DNA of 64,000 nucleotides from contig NZ_JAHQCX010000007.1 in assembly GCF_019042245.1 (NCBI RefSeq), positions 187,232 to 251,231 on the forward strand, written 5' to 3'. This document shows positions 33,884 to 42,971 of this stretch, in pieces. This DNA is from Diplocloster modestus (GTDB lineage Bacteria; Bacillota; Clostridia; Lachnospirales; Lachnospiraceae). Position numbers and translations under genes: made by a program. How positions within the stretch are numbered: position 1 is the stretch's first letter; each line of letters starts with the position of its first letter. The notes under the pieces were generated by a model. The model was not told where the DNA came from and did not search any database. It saw only the letters and a program-made list of their open reading frames with translations.

Positions 33884-35962
33884 ATGTACAAATTTCAACG
33901 CGCAGTTCATTTAGATTTTCACAACATGCCGGGCATCCCGGATTTCGGCAATGATTTTAACCCCGGGGAGTTTGCCCGGACACTGGCCGACGCACATGTG
34001 GGCTGGATTACTTTTTTTGCCAGATGCAACATCGGCTACTCCTACTATGAGACCGCGACCGGTCTGAAATATCCGGGCTGCCGGCACGATATGCTCGGAG
34101 AAGTCATACAGGCCTGTCATGCGCTCGGAATCGGAGTCGCCGCCTATCTGAATGCCGGACTGGATCACGCTTTTGCCGATCTGCACCGGGAATGGACGGT
34201 ACTAAATAAAGATGGAACCGAGCTGACGGGGGACCGTACCGGGAACTTTTTCCGCAGCATGTGTTTCAATACCCCCTATCGGGGCCACCTGCGTGCAGAG
34301 ATTCTGGAAGTGCTGGCGCAATATCCGGGCATCGACGGGTTCTTTTTCGACTGTATGGGAGATTTTCCATGTTATTGTCCCGCATGTATGGACGCTATGA
34401 AACTGGCCGGAGTGGATACAAAGGAGGATGACCAGGTGAAGCTATACTTTGCCAGGCTGCGGGGCCAGGTGGCGGATGAGATCCGCGCACTGTTACCAGA
34501 AGAAAAAACCTTGTTCTTCAACGGAAGTTTTCTAAGTGGCAGCCCGTTTCCCGGCATGGCTCCCGCCCGCACACACCAGGAAATCGAATGCCTGCCTACC
34601 GCACCTGATTGGGGATATGACACATTCCCTGCCGCGGTTGCTTATACACGGGGACTGCTGAAGCAGATCGTCTTCATGACCGGCAGGTTTCAGACGGAAT
34701 GGGGTGATTTCGGCGGTCTGCGGCCGGGACCTGCTATGGAGTTCGACTGCTTTTACGCTCTGGCCCAGGGAGCGGTATGTTCCATCGGCGACCAGCTTCA
34801 TCCGAGGGGGGTCCTGGAACCTGCGGTATACGAAGAAATCAGTAAGATCTATCGCCAGGTGGAAGCCGTGGAGCCCTGGACCGCAGACGCCAAAGGAATC
34901 GCGGATATAGGCGTATTATTCCCACTCGACCATACCCGGCCGATGGAGAGTCAGAAGGAACTTCAAACCGCGCTGACTGCCGCCGCGAGGATTCTCTGTG
35001 AACTAAAGTACCAGTTTGACATCCTGGATGACACCTTCGATCTAGCCGGCTATCGGGTCATCATCCTGCCGGACTGCATCCGGCTGTCTGATACGCTGGC
35101 CATTAAGCTTAACACCTATATCCGTTTTGGGGGAAAAGTGCTGTCCAGCGGCACATCCGGTCTTAGGGAGAAAATGCTGTCCAACGTAACCCCTGGTCTT
35201 AGGGAGAAAGCGTCCAACAAAAACTTCGGCCCAGCGCCTGAAGAGGATTCATTTGCTTCGAAATACTGGCCCTTCGTCTGCGAGGGTCCGGATACCTGGG
35301 ACAATGGTTATTTTACGGTGGACCCTGCTAACCTTCCCGGCATCGCCAAAATGCCGCTGGCCATCTACACCCCCGGCATTCTGCTGGGTGCTGACGGCCC
35401 GTTTGAGGTGATTGCAGATTACTGGAAGCCTTACTTCAACCGGCACTGGGATGGACATCAGGGATATTTCTATATCCCTTATGATCAGCCTACAGGGCAG
35501 GCCGCTATCGTGCGTACTGCTTCGGTAACCCATGTCTGCTTCCCTATATTTTCCTCTTACCTGAGCACTATGGCTATCGCCTACAAACAGATCCTGGCAG
35601 GCCTGCTGCGGCATATGCTGCCGGATCCTTTGGTAAAAACCGATCTGCCGTCCTTTGCAAGGGTGGGGCTTACCCGCAAGGCACCTTACACCCTGCTGCA
35701 TCTGCTCGCTTATTGCCCGGAATACCGCGCCACACGTCCGGCTCTGGAGGAACCGATTCGGCTGCCGGACATCGATATCCAGGTAAAAATGGGGCATATG
35801 CCCGGCCAGGTATATCTGCTGCCGGACAGATTACCGGTTTCCTATACCTACAGCCAGGGTTACGTTCAGCTGAAGCTTCCCACGATCGAAGGTCACGCCA
35901 TCGTCGTCCTGGAAGATTCACCGGATTCATCATCTTTAGAAGGGGAGTATCAGAATGACTAG
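33884..35962 (+). CDS. Large glycoside-hydrolase-like protein (alpha-L-fucosidase/beta-galactosidase-trimerisation type)
   Basis: A 692-aa protein without signal peptide. The first 390 residues look like a TIM barrel (DFGNDFNPGEFARTLADAHVGWITFFARCNIGYSYYET, GIDGFFFDCMGDFPCYCPACM, then FNGSFLSG). A Rossmann-like region follows (ILDDTFDLAGYRVIILPDCIRLSDTLAIKLNTYIRFGGKVLSSG), resembling the trimerisation domain of GH42-type beta-galactosidases, then a C-terminal beta domain. FFFDCMGD holds an acid in a nucleophile-like position. GAGGAGG lies nine bases before ATG 33884, deciding against ATG 33866. It carries a 36-bp in-frame tandem duplication and overlaps the FAD gene by 8 nt. Specificity is unknown. 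Confidence 0.75.
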   Translation: MYKFQRAVHLDFHNMPGIPDFGNDFNPGEFARTLADAHVGWITFFARCNIGYSYYETATGLKYPGCRHDMLGEVIQACHALGIGVAAYLNAGLDHAFADLHREWTVLNKDGTELTGDRTGNFFRSMCFNTPYRGHLRAEILEVLAQYPGIDGFFFDCMGDFPCYCPACMDAMKLAGVDTKEDDQVKLYFARLRGQVADEIRALLPEEKTLFFNGSFLSGSPFPGMAPARTHQEIECLPTAPDWGYDTFPAAVAYTRGLLKQIVFMTGRFQTEWGDFGGLRPGPAMEFDCFYALAQGAVCSIGDQLHPRGVLEPAVYEEISKIYRQVEAVEPWTADAKGIADIGVLFPLDHTRPMESQKELQTALTAAARILCELKYQFDILDDTFDLAGYRVIILPDCIRLSDTLAIKLNTYIRFGGKVLSSGTSGLREKMLSNVTPGLREKASNKNFGPAPEEDSFASKYWPFVCEGPDTWDNGYFTVDPANLPGIAKMPLAIYTPGILLGADGPFEVIADYWKPYFNRHWDGHQGYFYIPYDQPTGQAAIVRTASVTHVCFPIFSSYLSTMAIAYKQILAGLLRHMLPDPLVKTDLPSFARVGLTRKAPYTLLHLLAYCPEYRATRPALEEPIRLPDIDIQVKMGHMPGQVYLLPDRLPVSYTYSQGYVQLKLPTIEGHAIVVLEDSPDSSSLEGEYQND
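35138..35209 (+). repeat. 36-bp in-frame tandem duplication inside the glycosidase-like gene
   Basis: Units 35138-35173 and 35174-35209 encode VLSSGTSGLREK and MLSNVTPGLREK. The last 15 bases of each unit (GGTCTTAGGGAGAAA) are identical. The repeat sits in the loop after the Rossmann-like strand GGKVLSSG, where added residues would be tolerated. Confidence 0.75.
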
Positions 35963-38639
35963 TATCTGGATCGATGCGTTAGAATTTGAAGACTATGGAG
36001 GATTTTACTGCGAAACACAATTTGCCCAGGAGATGGGCCAGGGATATCTACTGGCCCTGGACCGCCCGGGGATACCTGTAGCGCCTGCACATACCAATAT
36101 CCTCATTGACACGCCGGCTGTATACAGGATCTGGGTGCGCACGAAGAACTGGCTGCGCGGCCATGCCCCGGGAAGGCTTAAAGTTCACGTGGACGGGAAT
36201 CCCCTGCCGGGGGAACTGGGTACCCAGCCTAATGGCCAATGGTATTGGGACATCGCGGGCGATGCGGATCTTGGCTGCGGGCAGCACACCATTTCCGTGG
36301 AGGATACGACGGGATATTTCGGTCGTTTTTCCGCTGTTATCCTTACATCCGATATGGATTACACCCCGGAACACCAGGTCGGCCGAATACGAAAAGAGCG
36401 CGCAGCCATAAAGGGGATTGACGATCTGCTGCATGACGAAGGAATGTGGGATCTGGTCGTGGCCGGCGCCGGCCCCAGCGGAATCCCCGCCGCTTTGGCC
36501 GCGGCCCGCAAGGGAATGCGGGTAGCGCTGGTTCACGCCCGCCCCGGCCTTGGCGGGAACGCCAGTGACGAAGGAACTGTGGGGCTTGATGGCGCGGCGG
36601 CAAGAAATTTTGGTTACCGCGAATCCGGGATCGCTGAGGAGATCCGCAGAGAGCGGGATTTCCATCAGATCAGCTGGGAGAGCGCTTTTCGGCACCTGGT
36701 GGAAAGGGAACCGAACATTACAATATTTTATAACCAGTTCGTGTGCGGTACGCAGATGGAGGGGGACCGGATCAGCTCGATACAGGCCAGACACACGATG
36801 GATTGCAGTCTGCACAGTTACCGCGCGCCGTTTTTTGTCGATGCCACCGGCGACGGCTGGCTGGGATACTATGCCGGAGCCAAGTACCGCATCGGCCGGG
36901 AGTCCCGCGCCGAGTACGCAGAGCGGTTTGCCCCTGAATATCCGGACCGGAACACGATGAGCGGATGTCTGATGGGCAGTCTGGATTCAGACCGCCAGAT
37001 TCTCGGCTTTTATGCGGAAGATGCAGGTGAACCCTCTGCTTTCACCGCCCCTGACTGGGCGGTAAAGCTGCCGGAGGGTGAAGCACTGCACCGGTATCCC
37101 AATCATCTGCACACCGGAGAGTGGTGGGTCGAGAACCGCAACGACTGGGATGATCTCTGGGATCAGGAAACCGTGCGGGATGAATTACTCCGCCTGAGTC
37201 TTGGATACTTCCACTGGCTGAAAAACAGCTATTCACGGCGCAGCCTCCTGCGCAGCTACGCGATTACCGCCCTTGGAAAATACAATGCCCGCAGGGAGAG
37301 CCGGCGTATCATAGGCGATTATGTGCTGACCCAGAATGACTGCGAGGCCCCTGCCCGCTTTTCCGATGCGGTTTCCTACTGCGGCTGGAGCCTGGACGTA
37401 CATCATCCGATGGGTATCTATTCCGGCGCCGAGGGGCCTTATCTGTCCGATACCAACGTACCGATCGCAGACATTCCGTTCCGGTGCCTGTATTCAAAAA
37501 ATGTGGCAAACTTACTGATCGCGGGGCGCTGCATCAGCGTCAGCCATCTGGCGCTGGGATCGGTCCGTGTGGAATCCACACTGGCAGCCCTGGGGCAGGT
37601 CGTGGGTACCGCAGCCTGGTACTGCCTCCAAAAAGGGATAATGCCCCGGCAGCTTTATGCGGAGCATATCGCTGACTTTCAGCAGATACTGCTGCGGGAT
37701 GATCTCTATATTCCCTGTGTAAAAATAAAAGATCCAGACAATCTGGCTGTCCATGCAGAACTGTCCGCCTCCAGCGTAGATATGCGCCATCCTTATCCGA
37801 CACGGCGCGGCGCCGAGACCGGCTGGGAAAACCTGAAGGCCCCGCTGGCCACAAGCCAGCTGTTTGAACAAAATATGGACCGGGTGGAACTGCATCTGAA
37901 AAATGACGATGCCCGGCCGCAGGTCCTTAGTATGAAGCTCGCCGAGATGCCGCATCCGGCAGCATTTGAAGAAATGCACGTGTTGGGTACCCATGAGTTG
38001 ACGGTGCCGGCTGGTTTTGAAGGGTTCTTGTGTACACCGGCACACCCGCGAATCGAGACAGAAGGTTATACCGCTGTCGGTCTTGTGCTGGAAGGTTCGG
38101 AAACATTGTGGTGGAGAAAACTTGATTACACCATAGACGGCAGGCACCGGGCACGCACCATCGACGCTCATCACTGGCAGATTGATTATGCCAACAGTTT
38201 TCATGTACGTTTTGCCGAAGAGGTAACGGTGTATGCCGACTGCTCCGCGGATAATGTGATCAACAGCTGCAACCGTATCCTGTCTCCAGAAAAGTACGCA
38301 TGGGTATCTGATCCGGCTCAGGAGCTGCCACAATGGCTCGCGCTTCGCTGGGAGCGGCCGGTTACGCTCTCACATTTGCAGCTCACTTTTGATACGGATC
38401 TGTTTAATCCATCCACCAGCTACCACAAACAGCCGATCGTACCGGCCACGGTCAGGGATTTTGATGTGGAAGCTTTGCTGGATGGCAGATGGAAGGTCAT
38501 TGCCTCCTGCACAGATCATTATCAGCGGCTTTTCCGGCTGGATTTTGACCCTGTGAATGCCGAAGCCCTGCGCATAGTCATCCAAAAAACATGGGGAGGT
38601 AAAAGCGCTGTCATAATTAATATCAGGGTGTCGGCGTAA
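35955..38639 (+). CDS. FAD-dependent oxidoreductase with N-terminal beta domain and C-terminal discoidin-like domain
   Basis: An 894-aa protein of the FAD_oxidored type. Residues 1-140 are a beta domain like those of carbohydrate-active enzymes (VYRIWVRTKNW, LKVHVDGNPLPG). GAGPSG at 171-176 starts the FAD fold, followed by GLGGNASDEGTVGLDGAAARNFGYRESGIAEEI, FVDATGDGWLGYYAGAKY and, later, LLIAGRCISVSHLALGSVRVESTLAALGQVVGTAA, the conserved FAD motifs. The last 150 residues (WLALRWERPVTLSHLQLTFDTD through IVIQKTWGGKSAVIINIRV) resemble an F5/8-type-C jelly roll. There is no signal peptide. GGGGAG precedes the ATG and the gene overlaps the glycosidase-like gene, so both are co-made. It may oxidise a sugar or glycoside hydroxyl; the real substrate is unknown. 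Confidence 0.8.
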   Translation: MTSIWIDALEFEDYGGFYCETQFAQEMGQGYLLALDRPGIPVAPAHTNILIDTPAVYRIWVRTKNWLRGHAPGRLKVHVDGNPLPGELGTQPNGQWYWDIAGDADLGCGQHTISVEDTTGYFGRFSAVILTSDMDYTPEHQVGRIRKERAAIKGIDDLLHDEGMWDLVVAGAGPSGIPAALAAARKGMRVALVHARPGLGGNASDEGTVGLDGAAARNFGYRESGIAEEIRRERDFHQISWESAFRHLVEREPNITIFYNQFVCGTQMEGDRISSIQARHTMDCSLHSYRAPFFVDATGDGWLGYYAGAKYRIGRESRAEYAERFAPEYPDRNTMSGCLMGSLDSDRQILGFYAEDAGEPSAFTAPDWAVKLPEGEALHRYPNHLHTGEWWVENRNDWDDLWDQETVRDELLRLSLGYFHWLKNSYSRRSLLRSYAITALGKYNARRESRRIIGDYVLTQNDCEAPARFSDAVSYCGWSLDVHHPMGIYSGAEGPYLSDTNVPIADIPFRCLYSKNVANLLIAGRCISVSHLALGSVRVESTLAALGQVVGTAAWYCLQKGIMPRQLYAEHIADFQQILLRDDLYIPCVKIKDPDNLAVHAELSASSVDMRHPYPTRRGAETGWENLKAPLATSQLFEQNMDRVELHLKNDDARPQVLSMKLAEMPHPAAFEEMHVLGTHELTVPAGFEGFLCTPAHPRIETEGYTAVGLVLEGSETLWWRKLDYTIDGRHRARTIDAHHWQIDYANSFHVRFAEEVTVYADCSADNVINSCNRILSPEKYAWVSDPAQELPQWLALRWERPVTLSHLQLTFDTDLFNPSTSYHKQPIVPATVRDFDVEALLDGRWKVIASCTDHYQRLFRLDFDPVNAEALRIVIQKTWGGKSAVIINIRVSA

Positions 38640-38696
38640 ATAGGGAAGGGACTGGCACCTTTCGGAAGTAAAGCTAAATCTCTCAGCAGCTGCGTG

Positions 38697-38762
38697 GAGA
38701 AAGGGGCCTGTCCCCGGATATTGACTCGAATAGTCTCACATCCGGGGACAGGCCCCTTTCTC
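38697..38762. terminator. Perfect 23-bp inverted repeat (GGGGACAGGCCCC family), likely terminator
   Basis: The arms 38697-38719 and 38740-38762 are exact reverse complements (core GGGGCCTGTCCCCGGAT) with a 20-nt loop and a TTTATAT tail on plus. A third copy of the core, ATCCGGGGACAGGCCCCT, lies at 38779-38796 inside the C-terminal codons of the next gene. It is probably a REP-like repeat used as terminator between convergent genes. Confidence 0.65.
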
Positions 38763-38763
38763 T

Positions 38764-39831
38764 TTATATCGACCGGCATCCGGGGACAGGCCCCTCCCCA
38801 TCCAGCTTTTGCGGCAGTCCTGTTTGAGTGGACCGAACCGCCGCCAGGCAGGTTTTTACCGTAGCTGCCCCTTCTCTGACATCAGTCGCTACCTTTTGAC
38901 CGTTCAGGATCGCGTTCGCTAATTCCTCAATCTCTCCCGCGGTATTATGATTGTTCAGCGGTACCGGATACAGTACCGGAACGGTAAACCGTTCCATCCC
39001 GTCGATCCGTTCCTGTCCCTCTTCGCCAACAGTATACACGGTCAGATACGGGCTGGTATTATCCGCGATAATCGTCCCCTTACTTCCATAGAATACGGAA
39101 CGCATGGTATAATCCCTCTTACATCCGGTAGACACGAATACTTTACCGATTACGTCATTCGGAAATTTCATGATTGCGATGGTGCAGTCATCCGTAGCCA
39201 GCGTCTTTAACATTTTACTATTTGAATAAGCCGTCACTTCGATCGGATTCCCCGCGATCCACCTCAATAGATCCACCGCATGGCAGCCGCCTCCCAGGAA
39301 TCCGTGGCGCAATGGATCACTCCGCCATTCATGCGTCCCTTTCAGGATCTCGCTGTAATCATGTGCATACTCTGATTCCACAAAGAATAACTCCCCAATA
39401 TCCCCTCGTTCGATCATCTTCTTGGCCTGAATAAAGCTGGGTGTATACCTGCATATCTGTCCGATCATCAACTGGGCGCTGCTGTGATCCGCTGCGTTGA
39501 TCATAGCCTCGCAATCCTCCCAGGTCAACGCCATCGGTTTTTCACACAGTACATGTTTTCCAGCGGCCAGGGCCGCCACCGTCATCTCCCTATGCATCTG
39601 GTCCGGTGTACAGATCACCACCGCGTCTATCTTCCCGTTCTTTAGCAGGTCTTGGTAATCTGTATACCAGCTCTCCACCCCGAAATCTGCCGCAGCATTC
39701 CCGGCAAGAGACCCTTGTATATCACACACCGCCACCAGGTTCGTGTTCGGGTTGTAACAAATCGCCTCCATATGCCTGCGCGCCATAACACTGCATGAAA
39801 TAACCCCGAAATTGATCATATTATTTTTCAT
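38764..39831 (-). CDS. Gfo/Idh/MocA-family oxidoreductase (second)
   Basis: A 355-aa NAD(P)-dependent oxidoreductase. It has VISCSVMARRHMEAICYNPNTNLVAVCDI, VICTPDQMHREM, the catalytic-lysine motif HVLCEKPMALTWEDCEAMI and HGFLGGGCHAVDLLRWI. GGAGG is seven bases before the ATG. The last dozen residues (KLDGEGPVPGCRSI) are encoded by the GGGGACAGGCCCC repeat, so the native C terminus was probably extended or replaced by that element. It likely acts with the FAD oxidoreductase or ceramidase-like neighbour on a sugar derivative. Confidence 0.87.
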   Translation of the reverse strand: MKNNMINFGVISCSVMARRHMEAICYNPNTNLVAVCDIQGSLAGNAAADFGVESWYTDYQDLLKNGKIDAVVICTPDQMHREMTVAALAAGKHVLCEKPMALTWEDCEAMINAADHSSAQLMIGQICRYTPSFIQAKKMIERGDIGELFFVESEYAHDYSEILKGTHEWRSDPLRHGFLGGGCHAVDLLRWIAGNPIEVTAYSNSKMLKTLATDDCTIAIMKFPNDVIGKVFVSTGCKRDYTMRSVFYGSKGTIIADNTSPYLTVYTVGEEGQERIDGMERFTVPVLYPVPLNNHNTAGEIEELANAILNGQKVATDVREGAATVKTCLAAVRSTQTGLPQKLDGEGPVPGCRSI

Positions 39832-39848
39832 AGCTTCCCCTCCGTCTA

Positions 39849-39882
39849 TTTGTATTTATCCCTTAGTTTGTATTTATCCCTT
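39849..39882. repeat. Two direct copies of a 16-bp sequence upstream of the second Gfo/Idh gene
   Basis: TTTGTATTTATCCCTT occurs at 39849-39864 and 39867-39882 (18-bp period). It lies 18-51 bp before the Gfo/Idh start codon, in its leader or promoter, and could be a tandem regulator site. Confidence 0.5.
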
Positions 39883-39901
39883 TGCAGATCATCCGTATTT
39901 A

Positions 39902-41206
39902 TTATTCCCTATCAGCTACAGCCAGCCGCAGCACCGTCCGGGTAATCAGCTCCGCCGTTTCCTCCGGCAGAAAACTATTTCCACAAAGCTGTATCTCATA
40001 GACATCGGTACTAAACATATCAGCGGTGGGAATATATCCATAATTCCCGTTGGCCAGTGTCGCCAATATACAGCTGTTCCCCTTCAGGCCGTTCCTGATA
40101 TCCAGCCCCACTCTATGATATACCTCACCTGGCAGCGCTATAAAATATACCCCTCCGATTACCGCCACCTGCACCGGCACCTCCACAGACTCCCGCCGGG
40201 AGTCGTTATAATGTATCAACAGCCGGTCCATCATCCGTTCATAGGAATCCTGCAGCTCCGGATTCTGCAGCTCTTGATCCCGAAGCCTGCATTCTGCGTC
40301 ATGAATCTGCTCCTCTGCCGCCTGACGCGGTTCTAATTTAAGCCATTCTGTCTTTACGGACAAGTTATCATCCCGCACAGGACAGGATCCGGATACGATT
40401 ACGCGTTCCACCACGCCGCCGAGCGCACGCCCCATACTCCGATAATGCGCCTTCGCATACGGCAGCCCCATCGGGTCAATATGATTGATATCGCCGCATG
40501 TCCCTGGGAAATACACGAAAATAAAGTCATTTCCAAATCGTTCTTTTAAAAATTCCGCTGCAGCCGATGAATAATCCCCGCTGTATTCATTCCCATGGAT
40601 CGTGTCCTGATGACAGGCAAAGCTGGTAACCGCTCCCAGCACTGTCCCATCCTCCGCCTTTGCCCAGAGTACCGGAACAGACGGATCTGTGCCTGAATAG
40701 GCACGTTCGATCTGCCCGATCTGATCAAACGGGTTCGTCCGGATACTCCCATCCCGCATCACATAATTCCGGTTGAATGCAATCCCCGTAAGCTCTTCTT
40801 CCCCGAACATCAGCGTGCAGGCCTTAAGCCTCTGGCAGGCCAGCACCACACAGTCAGCCGCCGCTATGTGCAACCAGTCCATATAGGCATCATCCCTGAC
40901 AGATCCGACCGGCTCCCCGCACGGTACACCCAGATGGGTGTGGGTCGCGCACACCGTGACCTGTTCCCCTGGAATCCTTATAAACTGATTGATCCGCCGC
41001 ACGATCGCGTCATGCGTATCCGCGGACAAATTAACTGCGTCTGCCGCGACCAGCGCCAAAACCGTATCGTCCAGCTCGAACACTGCCGCTTTTACATAAA
41101 GCCGGTCCAATACCCCCGTCGCCACCCGTTTGACAAAGCCCCCCGGGATCTGGCTGCCAAGAGGCGGAGTGATCTCTTTTTCATAAAATGCAGCCCTCAT
41201 ATTCAT
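39902..41206 (-). CDS. Neutral/alkaline ceramidase-like hydrolase (N-terminal domain family)
   Basis: A 434-aa protein of the neutral/alkaline non-lysosomal ceramidase superfamily. FYEKEITPPLGSQIPGGFVKR, VTVCATHTHLGVPCGEP (HxH zinc motif), SFACHQDTIHGNEYSGDYSSAAAEFLKE and FPGTCGDINH are conserved blocks. No signal peptide and no C-terminal ceramidase domain are present, so bacterial sphingolipid hydrolysis is doubtful; many such proteins in sugar operons are of unknown amidase or esterase type. ATG 41206 has AGGAGG four bases upstream, which rules out the longer frame to 41239. Confidence 0.8.
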   Translation of the reverse strand: MNMRAAFYEKEITPPLGSQIPGGFVKRVATGVLDRLYVKAAVFELDDTVLALVAADAVNLSADTHDAIVRRINQFIRIPGEQVTVCATHTHLGVPCGEPVGSVRDDAYMDWLHIAAADCVVLACQRLKACTLMFGEEELTGIAFNRNYVMRDGSIRTNPFDQIGQIERAYSGTDPSVPVLWAKAEDGTVLGAVTSFACHQDTIHGNEYSGDYSSAAAEFLKERFGNDFIFVYFPGTCGDINHIDPMGLPYAKAHYRSMGRALGGVVERVIVSGSCPVRDDNLSVKTEWLKLEPRQAAEEQIHDAECRLRDQELQNPELQDSYERMMDRLLIHYNDSRRESVEVPVQVAVIGGVYFIALPGEVYHRVGLDIRNGLKGNSCILATLANGNYGYIPTADMFSTDVYEIQLCGNSFLPEETAELITRTVLRLAVADRE

Positions 41207-41230
41207 AACACCTCCTTCTCCAATAGTTAA

Positions 41231-41252
41231 GCCCGCCATATGGAAGGCGGGC
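41231..41252 (-). terminator. Hairpin between binding-protein and ceramidase-like genes
   Basis: GCCCGCC (41231-41237) pairs with GGCGGGC (41246-41252). On minus it lies after the binding-protein stop and is followed by TTAACTATT, a weak T tract, so it may attenuate read-through into the ceramidase-like gene. Confidence 0.5.
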
Positions 41253-41274
41253 TTATTTCTATATTAACCTAGCA

Positions 41275-42891
41275 TCAGTCGCCATTTCTCAAATTGATAT
41301 ACTCATTCATTTGGTCTATGTATTCCTGTCCGCCTTTCGTATACCAGTTTTCCATTTCTTTCTGGTAATCGGCGTAATCCGCAGAACCCAAAAGAACTTT
41401 GGTCATAACTTCCTGACGTTTGTTTTCAGCCTCAATGAAGGCGGCATCATTGGATATATCCGGCTTCTTTCCGAAGTCCTGGGAAAAGACAACGCTGTCC
41501 ATCGCGATTTTGATCCATCCCTCTACTTCCGCCTGCCTGTCGGCATCCAGGGCCATCGTACTAGTATAGAATTCCGGTGCGGTACTCCGGCGCATGAAAA
41601 TCGAACACCAGGAGTTGGTTTTCGCATCTACTACCGACTTGTCGTCCTGTTTCGGGATGATCTTTCCATCTTTTTCCTCATAATTCAGACCCGGTTTACC
41701 ATACATGATAATCTTCCATCCCTCATCTGAAAGCATCCAGTCAAAGATTTCCATTACCTTTTCAGGGTGTTCACACTCTTTCGTAATAGCCCATCCACCC
41801 CAGATTCCCGGTACCTGCGTGGCTCCATGTAACACATCATCATCGTCGCGCACTCCGGATATATAGGTACAGGCGGCATCTGGATTCACTTCCTTTAACT
41901 TTTCCTCCGTGGAGTAGTTATAGCCTGCAAAAGCTGGAATGAGACCCACCTCACCGGCATAGAATTTTTCTGCAAAATCATAACCTTTTACAACCGGCCA
42001 GTCGGGATGTATATATCCGCTCGTCCAAAGATCCGCACTGTAATTTAAAGCTGCTTCCAGATTCTCATTATTTTTATCATAATAAGGGTTCATATAACCG
42101 CTATCAGTCTTTTGCCATCCCAATAGGTCGAAAGCCCCGAGCAGGACAGGCTCCAGATAGCCTGTTGCGCTTGCCACAGGAACCATACCGTAGGTGTCTT
42201 TTTTGCCATTTCCATCAGGATCCCCTTCCGTGAAAAACTTTAACAGCTCCACAAACTCATCTTTACTCAAAGAACGGTCTTCGGCCGGAGTGATGCCGCT
42301 CTTTTCCAACCAGTCGGCACGCACGCAAAAGCCGTCGTTCCGCGCGATGGAGGTACGCGGGATCATGTAGATATTTTCATCGTTCATCACACGGACCGCA
42401 TCAAATGCGTCCTCATAGGTATGTTCCTTTATATTGGGCGTCTGATCCAGGTACTCATTGATCGGTACAAACAGCCCGTCCTGTACCCCCTGCACGAACA
42501 ACTTGTCACTGAAATCGGGGAAGTTCACTACATCCGGATACTCCCCGCTGACCAGCATCAGCTGCAATTTTTCTGCGTAATTGGCCTGAGGCGGCACTTC
42601 TAACTCAATCTTTGTATTAGTAGCCAGTTCCATCTGTTCTATGAAATAGTCGGTTACTTCCGTGCGTTCCGCCGGCCAAAAGCTTCCGAAGATTTTAATG
42701 GTTACCGGCTCCTGTGCTTCAGCTGTCTGGTTCGCCCCGGCATCCGTCTGTGCCGGCTGGGCCTGCGTATTATCGGTTTTCTCATCTGCCGCAGGCTTAC
42801 TTTCCTCTGACTTGCTGCCGCAGGCCGTCAGGGCAGAGCCCATCATCACTAAGGCCAAAATCAATACAAGATACTTTTTGATACACTTCAT
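41275..42891 (-). CDS. Lpl-type CUT1 sugar-binding lipoprotein
   Basis: A 538-aa family 1 solute-binding protein with lipoprotein signal MKCIKKYLVLILALVMMGSALTACG and a KSEESKPAADEKTDNTQAQPAQTDAG linker. The fold starts VTIKIFGSFWPAERTEVTDYFIE. At over 500 residues it belongs to the larger LplA/YtcQ-like type found with YesM/YesN systems. The frame continues upstream to 43239 across the gap and permease end, but AGGAG before ATG 42891 and the signal peptide fix the start. It is the third gene of the transporter operon. Confidence 0.92.
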   Translation of the reverse strand: MKCIKKYLVLILALVMMGSALTACGSKSEESKPAADEKTDNTQAQPAQTDAGANQTAEAQEPVTIKIFGSFWPAERTEVTDYFIEQMELATNTKIELEVPPQANYAEKLQLMLVSGEYPDVVNFPDFSDKLFVQGVQDGLFVPINEYLDQTPNIKEHTYEDAFDAVRVMNDENIYMIPRTSIARNDGFCVRADWLEKSGITPAEDRSLSKDEFVELLKFFTEGDPDGNGKKDTYGMVPVASATGYLEPVLLGAFDLLGWQKTDSGYMNPYYDKNNENLEAALNYSADLWTSGYIHPDWPVVKGYDFAEKFYAGEVGLIPAFAGYNYSTEEKLKEVNPDAACTYISGVRDDDDVLHGATQVPGIWGGWAITKECEHPEKVMEIFDWMLSDEGWKIIMYGKPGLNYEEKDGKIIPKQDDKSVVDAKTNSWCSIFMRRSTAPEFYTSTMALDADRQAEVEGWIKIAMDSVVFSQDFGKKPDISNDAAFIEAENKRQEVMTKVLLGSADYADYQKEMENWYTKGGQEYIDQMNEYINLRNGD

Positions 42892-42971
42892 AAATCTTCT
42901 CCTTTTCTTTGTTGAATTTAAGATTTTGTAATCCATATTACCCCAACTTATTGCCCCTAAACTTATTGCAC

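Noticed and set aside
28466-39831. C-glycoside deglycosidase (Dgp-type) cluster
   Set aside because: Gfo/Idh and epimerase-like proteins are present, but no small DgpB-like partner gene was found, so the name is not justified.
39902-41206. True neutral ceramidase
   Set aside because: No signal peptide and no C-terminal ceramidase domain; only the zinc-domain part is present, so the specific function is not claimed.
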